Shown here: positions 49,930-58,162 of the stretch, one piece after another
Layout of the letters: every line of letters begins with the position of its first letter
Numbering within the stretch: the first letter of the stretch is position 1
Origin: Pseudomonas sp. AKS31
GTDB taxonomy: Bacteria; Pseudomonadota; Gammaproteobacteria; Pseudomonadales; Pseudomonadaceae
DNA length: 64,000 nucleotides
Direction: 5' to 3'
NCBI RefSeq assembly: GCF_023634765.1
Contig: NZ_JAMLFX010000005.1
Location: 387,948 to 451,947, forward strand
Notes under the pieces: model-generated
The model's database searches: none
What the model was told of the DNA's origin: nothing
Seen by the model: only the letters and a program-made list of their open reading frames with translations
Made by a program: the position numbers and the translations under genes

Positions 49930-51981
49930 CTAGAGAATGGCCGCGTTAGTGCGTTGTGCCTGTTTGAGATAGGCGCCCAGCTCGCGTGCCGGCAACGGCT
50001 TGCTGTAGTGATAACCCTGACCTTCGTGGCAGCCTTCGGAGATGATGTAGCTTTCCTGCTCGGCGGTTTCCACGCCCTCGGCGATCACCTGCATGCCCAG
50101 GCTTTTGCCCAGTTGAATGATCGCGCGAACGATGGTCGCATCGTCGTCGTCATCGAGCAGATCCTGCACAAAGCTCTTGTCGATCTTGATCTTGTCCAGC
50201 GGCAGGCTTTTCAGATAGCTCAGGGATGAATAGCCGGTACCGAAGTCATCGATGGCGATCAGTGCGCCAGAGCGGCGCAGGCTGAGCAAGTGTTGCGCAG
50301 CGGTGCTGATATCTTCCATCAGGCCGGTTTCGGTGACTTCCAGTTCCAGGCTGCGCGGTGGCAGGCGGTACATCTGCAGCAGGTTGTTGACCACTCGCGG
50401 CAGCTCGGCGTGGTGCAACTGCACGGTGGAAAGGTTCACCGCCATGCGCAGATCGGCGAAGCCCTGATCGTGCCATTCGCGTAGTTGTTTGCAGGCCTGA
50501 TCGAGCACCCATTCGCCGATGGCGATGATCGTGCCGTTCTGTTCGGCCAGCGGGATGAACAGGTCCGGCGGCACCAGACCGTGTTCCGGGTGCTGCCAGC
50601 GAATCAGCGCTTCGACGCCAACCACGCGGTGATCGCGGTAGCTGATCTGCGGCTGGTAGACGAGGTAGAACTGATCGCGGATCAGCGCGTCACGCAGGTC
50701 TTTTTCCAGCTCGCGACGGCGGCGCATCTCGCTGTCGACGCTGGCGATATAGAACTGATAACGGTTGCGCGAGCGAGTCTTGGCCAGGGTCATGGTCTGC
50801 TCGGCTTTCTGCAACAGCTTCTCGGTGCTGTCGCCATCCTCCGGGAACAGGGTAATGCCGATGGTTGCGCGCAGGCGGATTTCCTGATGGTCGAGGGCGA
50901 ACGGCGCTTCCAGATCATCAAGGATGCTTTGCGCCAGTTCTGCCGCTTCGTAAGGTTGTTCGATATCCGCTTGCACCAGTGCGAACTGGTCGCCACCCAG
51001 GCGGGCGAGGGCGCCGAGTCGGCCGCTGTGGGCGCGCAGGCGATCGGCGAGTGCCAGCAACAATTGATCGCCGGTCTGATAACTGAACTGCTCGTTGATG
51101 CCTTTGAAATCATCCAGCCCCACGCACAACACCGCGACCCGGCGTTGCAGCTTGCCGGCGTCGACCAGAATCTTGTCCAGTTGCTGCTGGAGTTGCTGGC
51201 GGTTCGGCAGGCCGGTGAGGAAGTCGTACTGGGCCATGCGCAGCAGGCTGTTTTCCGCTTCGTGGCGCAGATGGGTGTTGCGTTCGATCGACTCAAGCAA
51301 CTGGTTGGCGGTGTTGATCCAGATGCCGAGTTCGTTTTTCTCGTGACCCTTGATCTGCGGAATCTTGTGCTCGCTGGGGCGATCCGGGTTGATCTCGGTG
51401 AGGTGTTCGATAATCCGCGACAGCGGTTTGGTCAGCAGCCAGTGATAGACCAGATACAACACCAGGCCCATCGCCAGTGCGCGCAGAACCCCGGAAATGA
51501 AGATGATCACCGAACTGACAATAAACCCCTCGCCGTAGGTGGCGGTGTCGAGGGTGATGCTCAGGTCGCCGTAATACTCGCTGTACGGCCCGCGCCCCAC
51601 CAACTGCGTGGTGAACGTGCGCTCCTGGCCGAGGATCAGGTCGGTCAGCCAGCGGCTGTTGGACTGCTTCAATTCGCGGGATTTCTGCGCGAGCATGGCT
51701 TCGTTAGGGTGGCCGATGGAGGCCTGACGCACGGCATCGTCCTGGAACAGGCCTTCGATCACTTGCATGCCCATTTCCCGATCGAGGCTGTAAACCGCCT
51801 GGGTCGAGGGATCGCGGAACATGTCGAGGATGCGTTCGGCGTCGCCAGCAACGGCCTGGCGGGTTTTGTAGGCATCGAAAACGATCTGTGCGCAGCTCAA
51901 GACCACGCCGACGATCAATGCCGACAGGAGCACGACCCGGAGCAACTTCACCGACAAGCTGTTCTTGAGTTCCAGCTTCAA
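49930..51981 (-). CDS. bifA: c-di-GMP phosphodiesterase BifA
   Basis: 683 residues. An N-terminal membrane anchor (helices about 13-35 and 153-183 around a periplasmic loop) is followed by a degenerate GGDEF domain with GGDQF at 329-333 (inactive as a cyclase, likely GTP-sensing) and an EAL domain with EAL at 457-459 and intact catalytic motifs NLSTVQL, ETGLMED and DDFGTGYSSL. This matches BifA of P. aeruginosa/P. putida, which lowers c-di-GMP to permit swarming and biofilm dispersal. In those species sodB is the next gene; here an AT-rich insertion intervenes. Confidence 0.94.
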   Translation of the reverse strand: MKLELKNSLSVKLLRVVLLSALIVGVVLSCAQIVFDAYKTRQAVAGDAERILDMFRDPSTQAVYSLDREMGMQVIEGLFQDDAVRQASIGHPNEAMLAQKSRELKQSNSRWLTDLILGQERTFTTQLVGRGPYSEYYGDLSITLDTATYGEGFIVSSVIIFISGVLRALAMGLVLYLVYHWLLTKPLSRIIEHLTEINPDRPSEHKIPQIKGHEKNELGIWINTANQLLESIERNTHLRHEAENSLLRMAQYDFLTGLPNRQQLQQQLDKILVDAGKLQRRVAVLCVGLDDFKGINEQFSYQTGDQLLLALADRLRAHSGRLGALARLGGDQFALVQADIEQPYEAAELAQSILDDLEAPFALDHQEIRLRATIGITLFPEDGDSTEKLLQKAEQTMTLAKTRSRNRYQFYIASVDSEMRRRRELEKDLRDALIRDQFYLVYQPQISYRDHRVVGVEALIRWQHPEHGLVPPDLFIPLAEQNGTIIAIGEWVLDQACKQLREWHDQGFADLRMAVNLSTVQLHHAELPRVVNNLLQMYRLPPRSLELEVTETGLMEDISTAAQHLLSLRRSGALIAIDDFGTGYSSLSYLKSLPLDKIKIDKSFVQDLLDDDDDATIVRAIIQLGKSLGMQVIAEGVETAEQESYIISEGCHEGQGYHYSKPLPARELGAYLKQAQRTNAAIL

Positions 51982-52542
51982 AGGGTTATTCCTTGTTCCG
52001 TGCGGGTAGCGTCAAGTTGCCATGAGTATTGGCAATCCCGAGTTGGCAGTCAAAGGGACAATCAGACCGGGGATGGTTTGCCCATGGCCTTGGCCGAAAT
52101 GCGGCTGTCTGGAGTATTAGCCCTAATTTGTACTATGTCGGTAGTTTCGCCCCTCAACTTGAGCGGTTCGCAGCATTTTTTCCTCTTTTTGATGGTGGCC
52201 CGCGGTGGCATGTCGGCAAGCGGCCTGAGCTTACATTTGCTTGGGAGGCGCGTTTTGAATTCGGATGAGTTTCGCCGTAGCCGAATACGGCGGCGAAAAA
52301 TCTTCGCTCGCGTCGATGCAATAGACCCCAGCAATAGGTCCTCAAGGTTGCGGGTGAGGGGAATGCTTGCGCAGCATTCGCCCAAGCGGGCCGATGCATC
52401 AAGAACTTTTCAATTCAGCACTGGGTCATCGATCGGCCGAGACTATTAATGTTGGGACACTGCAGAGATTAATCGATCAGTCGGCACTTCAGTGTGTACA
52501 CAGCCTGTTGAATTGTGACAGCCGACGTCCTCAGAAAGCAAA
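51982..52542. other. Spacer upstream of bifA, no gene found
   Basis: About 560 bp. It contains the bifA promoter region at its left side. One imperfect hairpin (TTTCGCCGTA against TACGGCGGCGAAA, 52266-52297) is seen. The 63-codon frame at 52367 lacks a ribosome site and family resemblance. Composition drifts to AT-rich toward the right, marking the edge of the insertion. Confidence 0.45.
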
Positions 52543-52576
52543 AATACCCTGTGAGTGAGGGCTTTCACAGGGTATT
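52543..52576 (-). terminator. Terminator of the YafO-like cassette
   Basis: AATACCCTGTGA pairs perfectly with TCACAGGGTATT (12 bp), then TTTTTGC on the minus strand, 50 bases past the toxin stop. Confidence 0.88.
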
Positions 52577-52625
52577 AGGGATACCTAGAGCGCAGACGAG
52601 GTGTTTGATATGAGATCGCTACGGT

Positions 52626-53066
52626 TCAATGCTCATCTCGAAATTTTTTGGCCAGAATACCTAACTTGGTCATGACCTTTTCTACCTTGGCTTTGTCGTG
52701 ACCGTTGGGAGCAAAAAAAGCTAGGATCATATAGTGATCTTCTTCCATGACACCTTGGACATACACAAGTGCTGCATCTAACTCAGGTAGATCTTTAGAA
52801 CACTTTCGATAACATTGGGCCTTCCTCGGATCAAATGTCTGCGGAGGTAGCGCAATATGTATGTGCCTCAACTGACCTGACCGTGCCGCCGGAGGATGGC
52901 TATAAGGTTGATCACAGCCAAAATAATCAGCCAGCCTTAATCCTTTGCTCTCCATGCAGATACGAAAGTCTTGAAGGATTGACTTTTCTAGTGATGGGTA
53001 GTCTTTCAGGACGTCGTCGAAGAGTTCACCCCGAGTTTCGGGGTGAATGGAGACAATTACCGACAT
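52626..53066 (-). CDS. YafO-family mRNA interferase-like toxin
   Basis: 146 residues. The C-terminal two thirds resemble YafO: LADYFGCDQPY (residues about 45-55), HIHIALPP (68-75), ALVYVQGVMEEDHYMILAFFAP (99-120), NGHDKAKVEKVM and an AKKFRDEH end. YafO toxins cut mRNA on the ribosome and are normally neutralised by a YafN (Phd-type) antitoxin. The N-terminal 40 residues are an added helical segment. The ATG directly follows the TAA of the upstream gene with no spacer (TAAATG), so translation is coupled. AT-rich relative to neighbours, suggesting transfer. Confidence 0.7.
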   Translation of the reverse strand: MSVIVSIHPETRGELFDDVLKDYPSLEKSILQDFRICMESKGLRLADYFGCDQPYSHPPAARSGQLRHIHIALPPQTFDPRKAQCYRKCSKDLPELDAALVYVQGVMEEDHYMILAFFAPNGHDKAKVEKVMTKLGILAKKFRDEH

Positions 53067-53600
53067 TTAACTGACTGACAGAATGAGTCGATCAGTCGAG
53101 CGCACCACCAGTGCTTTTAATGCATCCATATCAACATCGCTTTCGTAATACTCAGGCACTGCGGAGCGCTGGTTTACAATTGATGCATTTAGAGAAGCTG
53201 CGGACCTCGCTTTTGCGATAGATCTTAAAATTGATTTGCTTTCGGTTTTATAATCAGCGGAAATTTTATCATTTTTAAGAGTGCGCTCGGCGCATCGAAG
53301 ATTGTCCGCAATCAAACTAAAGTGATTGATTTCAAATAAACTTTCTGGTGCGTCATTATGTATCAGTATAAGTGTGTATTTTTCCAGCGCTGTTGTAAGT
53401 TCAGCGAGCTTTTTATTAATGGTGTCGGCCAACAATTGAACTTTAAGAGATTCTTCATCAATCGAAGCGTTCAAAGGTTGTGGTGGTTTTGGGCCAAGCA
53501 TATCGTGTTCATAAGCAATACCAACGCAGACTGTCGCGATGGCTGCTGCGAGGGTAAGGCTTGCCCAAGTTCCTTTGGGTTGCATTACAGTTGTAGTCAT
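53067..53600 (-). CDS. Hypothetical membrane-anchored protein, partner of the YafO-like toxin
   Basis: 177 residues, not recognised. One membrane helix near the N terminus (about 12-29, SLTLAAAIATVCVGIAY) is followed by a charged helical region (40-140) with KLAELTTALEKYTLILI and a C-terminal VDMDALKALVVRSTDRLIL. It has no Phd/YafN or other antitoxin motif that I can see. Its stop codon abuts the toxin ATG, so the pair forms one unit read toward bifA. GC is distinctly low. It could be a novel antitoxin, an effector-tethering protein, or an unrelated passenger. Confidence 0.6.
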   Translation of the reverse strand: MTTTVMQPKGTWASLTLAAAIATVCVGIAYEHDMLGPKPPQPLNASIDEESLKVQLLADTINKKLAELTTALEKYTLILIHNDAPESLFEINHFSLIADNLRCAERTLKNDKISADYKTESKSILRSIAKARSAASLNASIVNQRSAVPEYYESDVDMDALKALVVRSTDRLILSVS

Positions 53601-54090
53601 AAATCCTCCTTGGACGACTCAGCGATCAAAGCAGATTTCACTTCGCGCATGCAGTCAAATTTGGATGCGAATTATCGGCATGTCAACCCTGTTGTCAACG
53701 GATAATGGCCGATTGACACTGAATCCAATGGGTGGAATGGCTAAGGATGACGTATCTCCGACAGTCGGTTAGCCGCAACATTTCGCAGGAAAATATCAGG
53801 CCAAGAATTGTAAGTTATCGCGACTTCTCAGTGTAAGAGAATGCTTACAAGAGATGTAGATCTGCAGTTCCTTGTTGAGCAGCGCGCTCGACCGCTTGAT
53901 CGAGTTGCGATGACCATTCTGCTTCTAGTCAGTGACACAGATCAGCGTCTGCTTGCTGCGGACGTTCTTCTTGTATATAGAGATTTTTAGGCGCGTTTTG
54001 CGGGAACTGTGTTTGCGAAAGAAAAGTTTTTTCTGGCATATGCCGTCGTTCAATACTGACCCGATTGTGGTGATCCCACACCAAAATCAA
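53601..54090. other. AT-rich spacer between the cassette and sodB, no gene found
   Basis: About 490 bp with the cassette promoter at its left side. The open frames here lack start signals. No integrase remnant, tRNA or insertion-sequence end was recognised. Confidence 0.4.
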
Positions 54091-54091
54091 A

Positions 54092-54124
54092 ACACCCTGT
54101 AAAGACATCGTCTCTACAGGGTGT
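54092..54124 (-). terminator. Distal terminator downstream of sodB
   Basis: ACACCCTGTA pairs with TACAGGGTGT across a loop with further AGAC/GTCT pairing; TTTTGATTTT follows on the minus strand. Stem resembles the cassette terminator at 52543. Confidence 0.7.
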
Positions 54125-54140
54125 CCGGGGCCAGCTCATA

Positions 54141-54160
54141 AACCCGGCAAAAGCCGGGTT
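54141..54160. terminator. Proximal terminator hairpin next to sodB
   Basis: AACCCGGC-AAAA-GCCGGGTT, 18 bases past the sodB stop. The T run is better on the plus strand, so it may act in both directions. Confidence 0.75.
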
Positions 54161-54178
54161 TTTTGACTGGCGCGCAGC

Positions 54179-54775
54179 TTAAGCGGTGAAGGTTTTGCCT
54201 TCGAACTGCTCAGCAACGAACTTCCAGTTGACCAGGTTCCAGAACGCTTCGACATATTTAGGACGAACGTTGCGGTAGTCGATGTAGTAAGCGTGTTCCC
54301 AGACGTCGCAGGTCAGCAGCGGGGTGTCGCCGCTGGTCAGCGGGTTGCCGGCGCCGATGGTGCTGGCCAGGGCCAGGGAACCGTCAGCCTTTTTCACCAG
54401 CCAGCCCCAGCCGGAACCGAAGGTGCCGATCGAGGTTTTGCTGAACTCTTCCTTGAACTTGTCGAACGAACCGAAAGCAGCGTTGATGGCTTCTGCCAGT
54501 GCGCCGGTTGGTTGACCGCCGGCGTTTGGCGCCAGGCAGTTCCAGTAGAAAGTGTGGTTCCAGACCTGAGCGGCGTTGTTGAAGATACCGCCCGAGGAAG
54601 TCTTGACGATTTCTTCCAGGGTCTTGCCTTCGAACTCGGTGCCTGGCACCAGGTTGTTCAGGTTCACGACATAGGTGTTGTGGTGCTTGTCGTGGTGGTA
54701 TTCCAGGGTTTCCTTGGAAATGTGCGGCTGCAGGGCATCGTGTGCGTAAGGCAGCGGCGGCAATTCGAAAGCCAT
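54179..54775 (-). CDS. sodB: Superoxide dismutase, iron type
   Basis: A 198-residue Fe-SOD that converts superoxide to hydrogen peroxide and oxygen in the cytoplasm. Metal ligands lie in HHDKHHNTYV (first His), NHTFYWNCL (second), and LLTCDVWEHAYYIDYRN (Asp and His). The GSGWGWLVK loop and the residue context GGQPTGAL mark the iron rather than the manganese type. I chose ATG 54775 (MAFELPPLPYAHDAL); the upstream extension is not coding. Two terminators follow. Confidence 0.96.
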   Translation of the reverse strand: MAFELPPLPYAHDALQPHISKETLEYHHDKHHNTYVVNLNNLVPGTEFEGKTLEEIVKTSSGGIFNNAAQVWNHTFYWNCLAPNAGGQPTGALAEAINAAFGSFDKFKEEFSKTSIGTFGSGWGWLVKKADGSLALASTIGAGNPLTSGDTPLLTCDVWEHAYYIDYRNVRPKYVEAFWNLVNWKFVAEQFEGKTFTA

Positions 54776-54951
54776 GATGATTCTCCTAATCAGGTCTGTT
54801 GCGGTGAGCGCAAGGCCGATCACGGGCGGCCAGAAATGCACCGGCGAGTTTTTACTCTTTGCGGCGCAGGGTTTCGATCATAGCACCGGGGTTGCGCCAT
54901 AACCACGCAACAACTGTGTGGGATAGAGGTTCCAGAGCCTTTTGGAATAAA

Positions 54952-55554
54952 TCAGGATGCCAATATCAATTGCCCCGCGACCGTGAACATCATCAACGCC
55001 ACCACCAGATCGAGGATCCGCCAGGTACTCGGACGGGCCAGCCACGGTGCCAACCAGGCAGCGCCCAATGCCAAGGTGAAAAACCACAGCAGTGAAGCAC
55101 TCGCCGCGCCCACTACATAAGCGCCCGGCACCGATTGCTGCGCGCCGAGAGAACCGATCAGCAACACCGTATCCAAGTAAACGTGCGGGTTGAGCAGCGT
55201 CACCGCCAAAGCGCTGAGCATCACCGCGCGCAGGGAGCGCACGGTCTGATTCTCGCCTTGACCCATGCTTTGTTTCGAGCAGGCCCGACGCAACGCCTGG
55301 CTGCCGTACCAGATCAAAAATGTCGCACCGCCCCAACGGGCAATCGCCAGCAGCGTCGGGTTCTGCGCCAGAATCGTCGCCAGGCCGAATACCCCGGCCG
55401 CCACCAGCAGCGCATCGCAGACCACGCACAACGCTGCCACCGGCAAATGATGTTCACGGCGCAAACTCTGCGCCAACACAAACGCATTCTGCGTGCCGAT
55501 GGCCATGATCAGCCCGAAGGCCACCAGAAGGCCGTTCACATAGCTTTGCCACAT
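54952..55554 (-). CDS. LysE/ArgO-family amino-acid exporter
   Basis: A 200-residue, six-helix exporter. The N terminus YVNGLLVAFGLIMAIGTQNAFVL and the later LLNPHVYLDTVLLIGSLG are the LysE/ArgO signatures. It expels basic amino acids such as lysine or arginine. ATG 55554 (MWQSYVNG) was chosen; a much longer in-frame extension overlaps the ACT gene antisense to nothing useful and is rejected. With the divergent argP at 56058 it forms the classical regulator-exporter pair, with an ACT-domain gene between. Confidence 0.93.
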   Translation of the reverse strand: MWQSYVNGLLVAFGLIMAIGTQNAFVLAQSLRREHHLPVAALCVVCDALLVAAGVFGLATILAQNPTLLAIARWGGATFLIWYGSQALRRACSKQSMGQGENQTVRSLRAVMLSALAVTLLNPHVYLDTVLLIGSLGAQQSVPGAYVVGAASASLLWFFTLALGAAWLAPWLARPSTWRILDLVVALMMFTVAGQLILAS

Positions 55555-55559
55555 AACAT

Positions 55560-55961
55560 TCACTCCGCGTTGGCTGCGAGATCGCGCAGCACTTGGATGG
55601 CGCGTTCGGCGTCGGCCTGGCCGACAAACAAATGGTCGTGGTAGTAGCCGGCGATCACGTTGCAACTGATCCCGGCCTTGCCCAGTGCCGTGGCGAAAGC
55701 GGCGGTGAGGCCAACGGCTTCCAGCGCCGAATGCACGTTCAAGGTGATCCACGCGGCGACGTAATCGAAACTGAGGCCGGCCTGTTCGGCGTGGGAACGT
55801 TCGAGAATCACAGTCAAGCCTTCCTGTTCGCGGAAGCTGCCGACAACCTCCAGACCGCTTGGCAACACACCGTCGCGCAGGGTGCAAAACACGTATTCGC
55901 CGGCGTTGAGTTGCGGGCTCATGCTGCGCAACAAGGTTGTGAGAGAGGTTTCGCCAGCCAT
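55560..55961 (-). CDS. ACT-domain protein
   Basis: A 133-residue cytoplasmic protein. Two ACT-like alpha/beta units are visible: EYVFCTLRDGVLP...VVGSFREQEGLTVILE (residues about 22-54) and AWITLNVHSALEAVGLTAAFATALGKAGISCNVIAGYYHDHLFV (about 70-113), the second with the typical ligand-binding glycine loop. ACT units bind amino acids and are usually fused to enzymes; here the protein stands alone, 5 bp ahead of the lysE gene, so sensing of lysine or arginine is a natural guess. It is divergent from argP. Confidence 0.85.
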   Translation of the reverse strand: MAGETSLTTLLRSMSPQLNAGEYVFCTLRDGVLPSGLEVVGSFREQEGLTVILERSHAEQAGLSFDYVAAWITLNVHSALEAVGLTAAFATALGKAGISCNVIAGYYHDHLFVGQADAERAIQVLRDLAANAE

Positions 55962-56057
55962 GAGGGTGATCCTTGAGAAAGAGTGCTTGCTGGCTATTCT
56001 CCGGGCGAAACCTGTATAAGAAAAACCAATAGTGCTGATCGCTCATTAGGAAAACTG

Positions 56058-56945
56058 ATGTTCGACTATAAATTGCTCTCCGCTCTGGCCGCCGTGGTCG
56101 AGCAGGCAGGATTTGAACGCGCCGCGCAGGTGCTGGGCTTGTCGCAGTCGGCGATCTCGCAGCGGATCAAACTGCTTGAAGCGCGGGTCGGCCAGCCGGT
56201 GTTGATTCGCGGCACGCCGCCGTCGCCGACGGAGATTGGCCGGCGCCTGCTCAACCATGTGCAGCAGGTGCGTTTGCTTGAGCGGGACTTGCAAACCCTG
56301 GTGCCGGCGCTGGACGAAGAGGGCCTGCCGGAGCGTTTGCGCATCGCGCTGAATGCCGACAGCCTCGCCACGTGGTGGGCCGAAGCGGTTGGCGACTTTT
56401 GTGCCGAACAACATTTGCTGCTCGATCTGATCGTCGAAGATCAGACGGTCGGCCTCAAACGCATGCGCGCCGGCGAAGTGGCCGCGTGTCTTTGCGCCAG
56501 CGAGCGACCGGTGGCCGGCGCGCGCAGTGTGTTGCTCGGCGCGATGCGCTATCGCGCGCTGGCCAGCCCGGCGTTCATTGAACGGCATTTTCCCGATGGC
56601 GTACGCGCCGAACAATTGCCGCGCACGCCAGCGCTGGTGTTCGGGCCGGACGATTTCCTGCAGCATCGCTACCTCGCCTCGTTGGGCGTCGATGGCGGTT
56701 TCGAGCACCATCTGTGCCCGTCCTCGGAAGGTTTTATCCGCCTGATCGAAGCCGGACTCGGCTGGGGACTGGTGCCGGAACTGCAAGTGCGCGATCAATT
56801 GCAACGCGGGTTATTGCGCGAACTGTTGCCAGATAAACCGATCGACGTGCCGTTGTACTGGCATCATTGGCGCAATGGCGGTCAACTGCTGGGCTTGCTG
56901 ACTGAGCAATTGGTGCGTTCATCGGCGCAATGGCTGGTGGCTTGA
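56058..56945 (+). CDS. argP: LysR-family regulator ArgP (IciA)
   Basis: A 295-residue LysR regulator. DNA-binding helix-turn-helix at residues about 17-40 (GFERAAQVLGLSQSAISQRIKLLE) is followed by the effector domain. ArgP controls exporters of basic amino acids according to arginine and lysine levels. ATG 56058 (MFDYKLLSALAAV) is preceded by AGGA; the frame extends 25 codons upstream without support. Divergent from the ACT-LysE pair with 96 bp between, the expected ArgP operator site. Confidence 0.9.
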   Translation: MFDYKLLSALAAVVEQAGFERAAQVLGLSQSAISQRIKLLEARVGQPVLIRGTPPSPTEIGRRLLNHVQQVRLLERDLQTLVPALDEEGLPERLRIALNADSLATWWAEAVGDFCAEQHLLLDLIVEDQTVGLKRMRAGEVAACLCASERPVAGARSVLLGAMRYRALASPAFIERHFPDGVRAEQLPRTPALVFGPDDFLQHRYLASLGVDGGFEHHLCPSSEGFIRLIEAGLGWGLVPELQVRDQLQRGLLRELLPDKPIDVPLYWHHWRNGGQLLGLLTEQLVRSSAQWLVA

Positions 56946-57037
56946 AAGCAGCTGTGAGCGTCAAGCTGCAAGCGGCAAGACAAGCGCTGCGCACCGTTTT
57001 AACTTGCAGCTGGGGGCTTGAAGTTCGTAGCTGCTTT
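56946..57037. repeat. Imperfect inverted repeat before the epimerase gene
   Basis: AAGCAGCTGTGAGCG...CAAGC at 56946-56966 is the near-complement of GCTTGAAGTTCGTAGCTGCTT at 57016-57036, with an inner perfect pair AGCTGCAAG / CTTGCAGCT (56964-56972, 57003-57011). A REP-like hairpin. Confidence 0.75.
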
Positions 57038-57053
57038 TCTGTTGGAGTTTTGC

Positions 57054-58046
57054 ATGAAAATTCTGGTCACCGGCGCAAGCGGCTTCATTGGCGGACGCTT
57101 TGCGCGTTTCGCCCTGGAGCAAGGCCTGGACGTGCGGGTCAACGGTCGCCGGGCCGAGAGCGTCGAACATCTGGTGCGCCGTGGTGCCGAATTTGTCCCC
57201 GGCGATCTGACTGATCCTGATCTGGTCCGCGAGCTGTGTTCCGATGTTGAAGCCGTGGTGCATTGCGCGGGCGCCGTCGGGCTGTGGGGTCGCTATCAGG
57301 ACTTTCATCAGGGCAATGTGCAGGTCACGGAAAACGTCGTCGAAGCCTGCTTGAAGCAGCGCGTTCGGCGTTTGGTGCATCTTTCCTCGCCATCGATCTA
57401 TTTCGATGGTCGCGATCATCTCAATCTGACTGAAGAGCAGGTGCCCAAGCGCTTCAAGCATCCCTACGCCGCGACCAAGTACCTGGCCGAGCAAAAGGTC
57501 TTCGGCGCGCAGGAGTTCGGCCTCGAAACCATTGCTCTGCGCCCGCGCTTCGTCACCGGCGCTGGTGACATGAGCATCTTCCCGCGCCTGCTCAACATGC
57601 AGCGCAAAGGCCGTCTGGCGATCATCGGCAATGGCTTGAACAAAGTCGATTTCACCAGCGTGCAGAACCTCAACGAAGCGATGCTCAGCAGTTTGCTGGC
57701 CGCCGGCTCCGCGCTGGGTAAGGCTTACAACATCAGCAACGGCGTGCCGGTGCCGCTGTGGGATGTTGTCAATTACGTGATGCGCAAGATGGAAGTGCCG
57801 CAAGTCACCCAATATCGCTCGTATGGTCTGGCCTACAGCGTCGCGGCGCTCAACGAGGGCGCCTGCAAGCTCTGGCCGGGGCGTCCGGAGCCAACCTTGT
57901 CGCGGCTGGGCATGCAGGTGATGAAAAAAAATTTCACCCTCGACATCAGCCGTGCCCGGCATTATCTGGACTACGATCCGAAAGTCAGCCTGTGGTCGGC
58001 GCTGGATGAGTTCTGCGCCTGGTGGAAAGCTCAGGACATTCGTTGA
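57054..58046 (+). CDS. NAD-dependent epimerase/dehydratase family protein
   Basis: A 330-residue extended short-chain dehydrogenase. Cofactor motif TGASGFIGGRFARF (residues about 6-19), the VVHCAGAVGLWG segment, and catalytic YAATK (about 142-146) are present. C-terminal region resembles the 3-beta-hydroxysteroid dehydrogenase/NSDHL subgroup. ATG 57054 (MKILVTGASGF) was chosen after GTTGGAG. Substrate unknown; its neighbours (argP upstream, coiled-coil membrane gene downstream) do not indicate a pathway. Confidence 0.88.
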   Translation: MKILVTGASGFIGGRFARFALEQGLDVRVNGRRAESVEHLVRRGAEFVPGDLTDPDLVRELCSDVEAVVHCAGAVGLWGRYQDFHQGNVQVTENVVEACLKQRVRRLVHLSSPSIYFDGRDHLNLTEEQVPKRFKHPYAATKYLAEQKVFGAQEFGLETIALRPRFVTGAGDMSIFPRLLNMQRKGRLAIIGNGLNKVDFTSVQNLNEAMLSSLLAAGSALGKAYNISNGVPVPLWDVVNYVMRKMEVPQVTQYRSYGLAYSVAALNEGACKLWPGRPEPTLSRLGMQVMKKNFTLDISRARHYLDYDPKVSLWSALDEFCAWWKAQDIR

Positions 58047-58162
58047 AACGATTCGGCCGGGCGGCAATGAACCGCTCCGCAGGTTGGGGGTCAATCCCTG
58101 CGGCTGCGGCGGTTATACTTCGCAGCATTTAGCCATCACCGCGTTTCACAAAGGTTGCCTCA

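Noticed and set aside
52367..52558. 63-codon plus-strand frame near the toxin-like cassette
   Set aside because: No ribosome site, no recognisable motif, and its end runs into the terminator stem.
52543..54124. The two similar ACCCTGT hairpins as boundaries (att-like ends) of a mobile element
   Set aside because: Each lies just downstream of a minus-strand gene and is followed by a T run on that strand, so both are better read as terminators; stems differ outside the shared core.
55555..56046. N-terminal extension of the LysE exporter
   Set aside because: The extension overlaps the whole ACT gene in another frame; the conserved start MWQSYVNG is at 55554.
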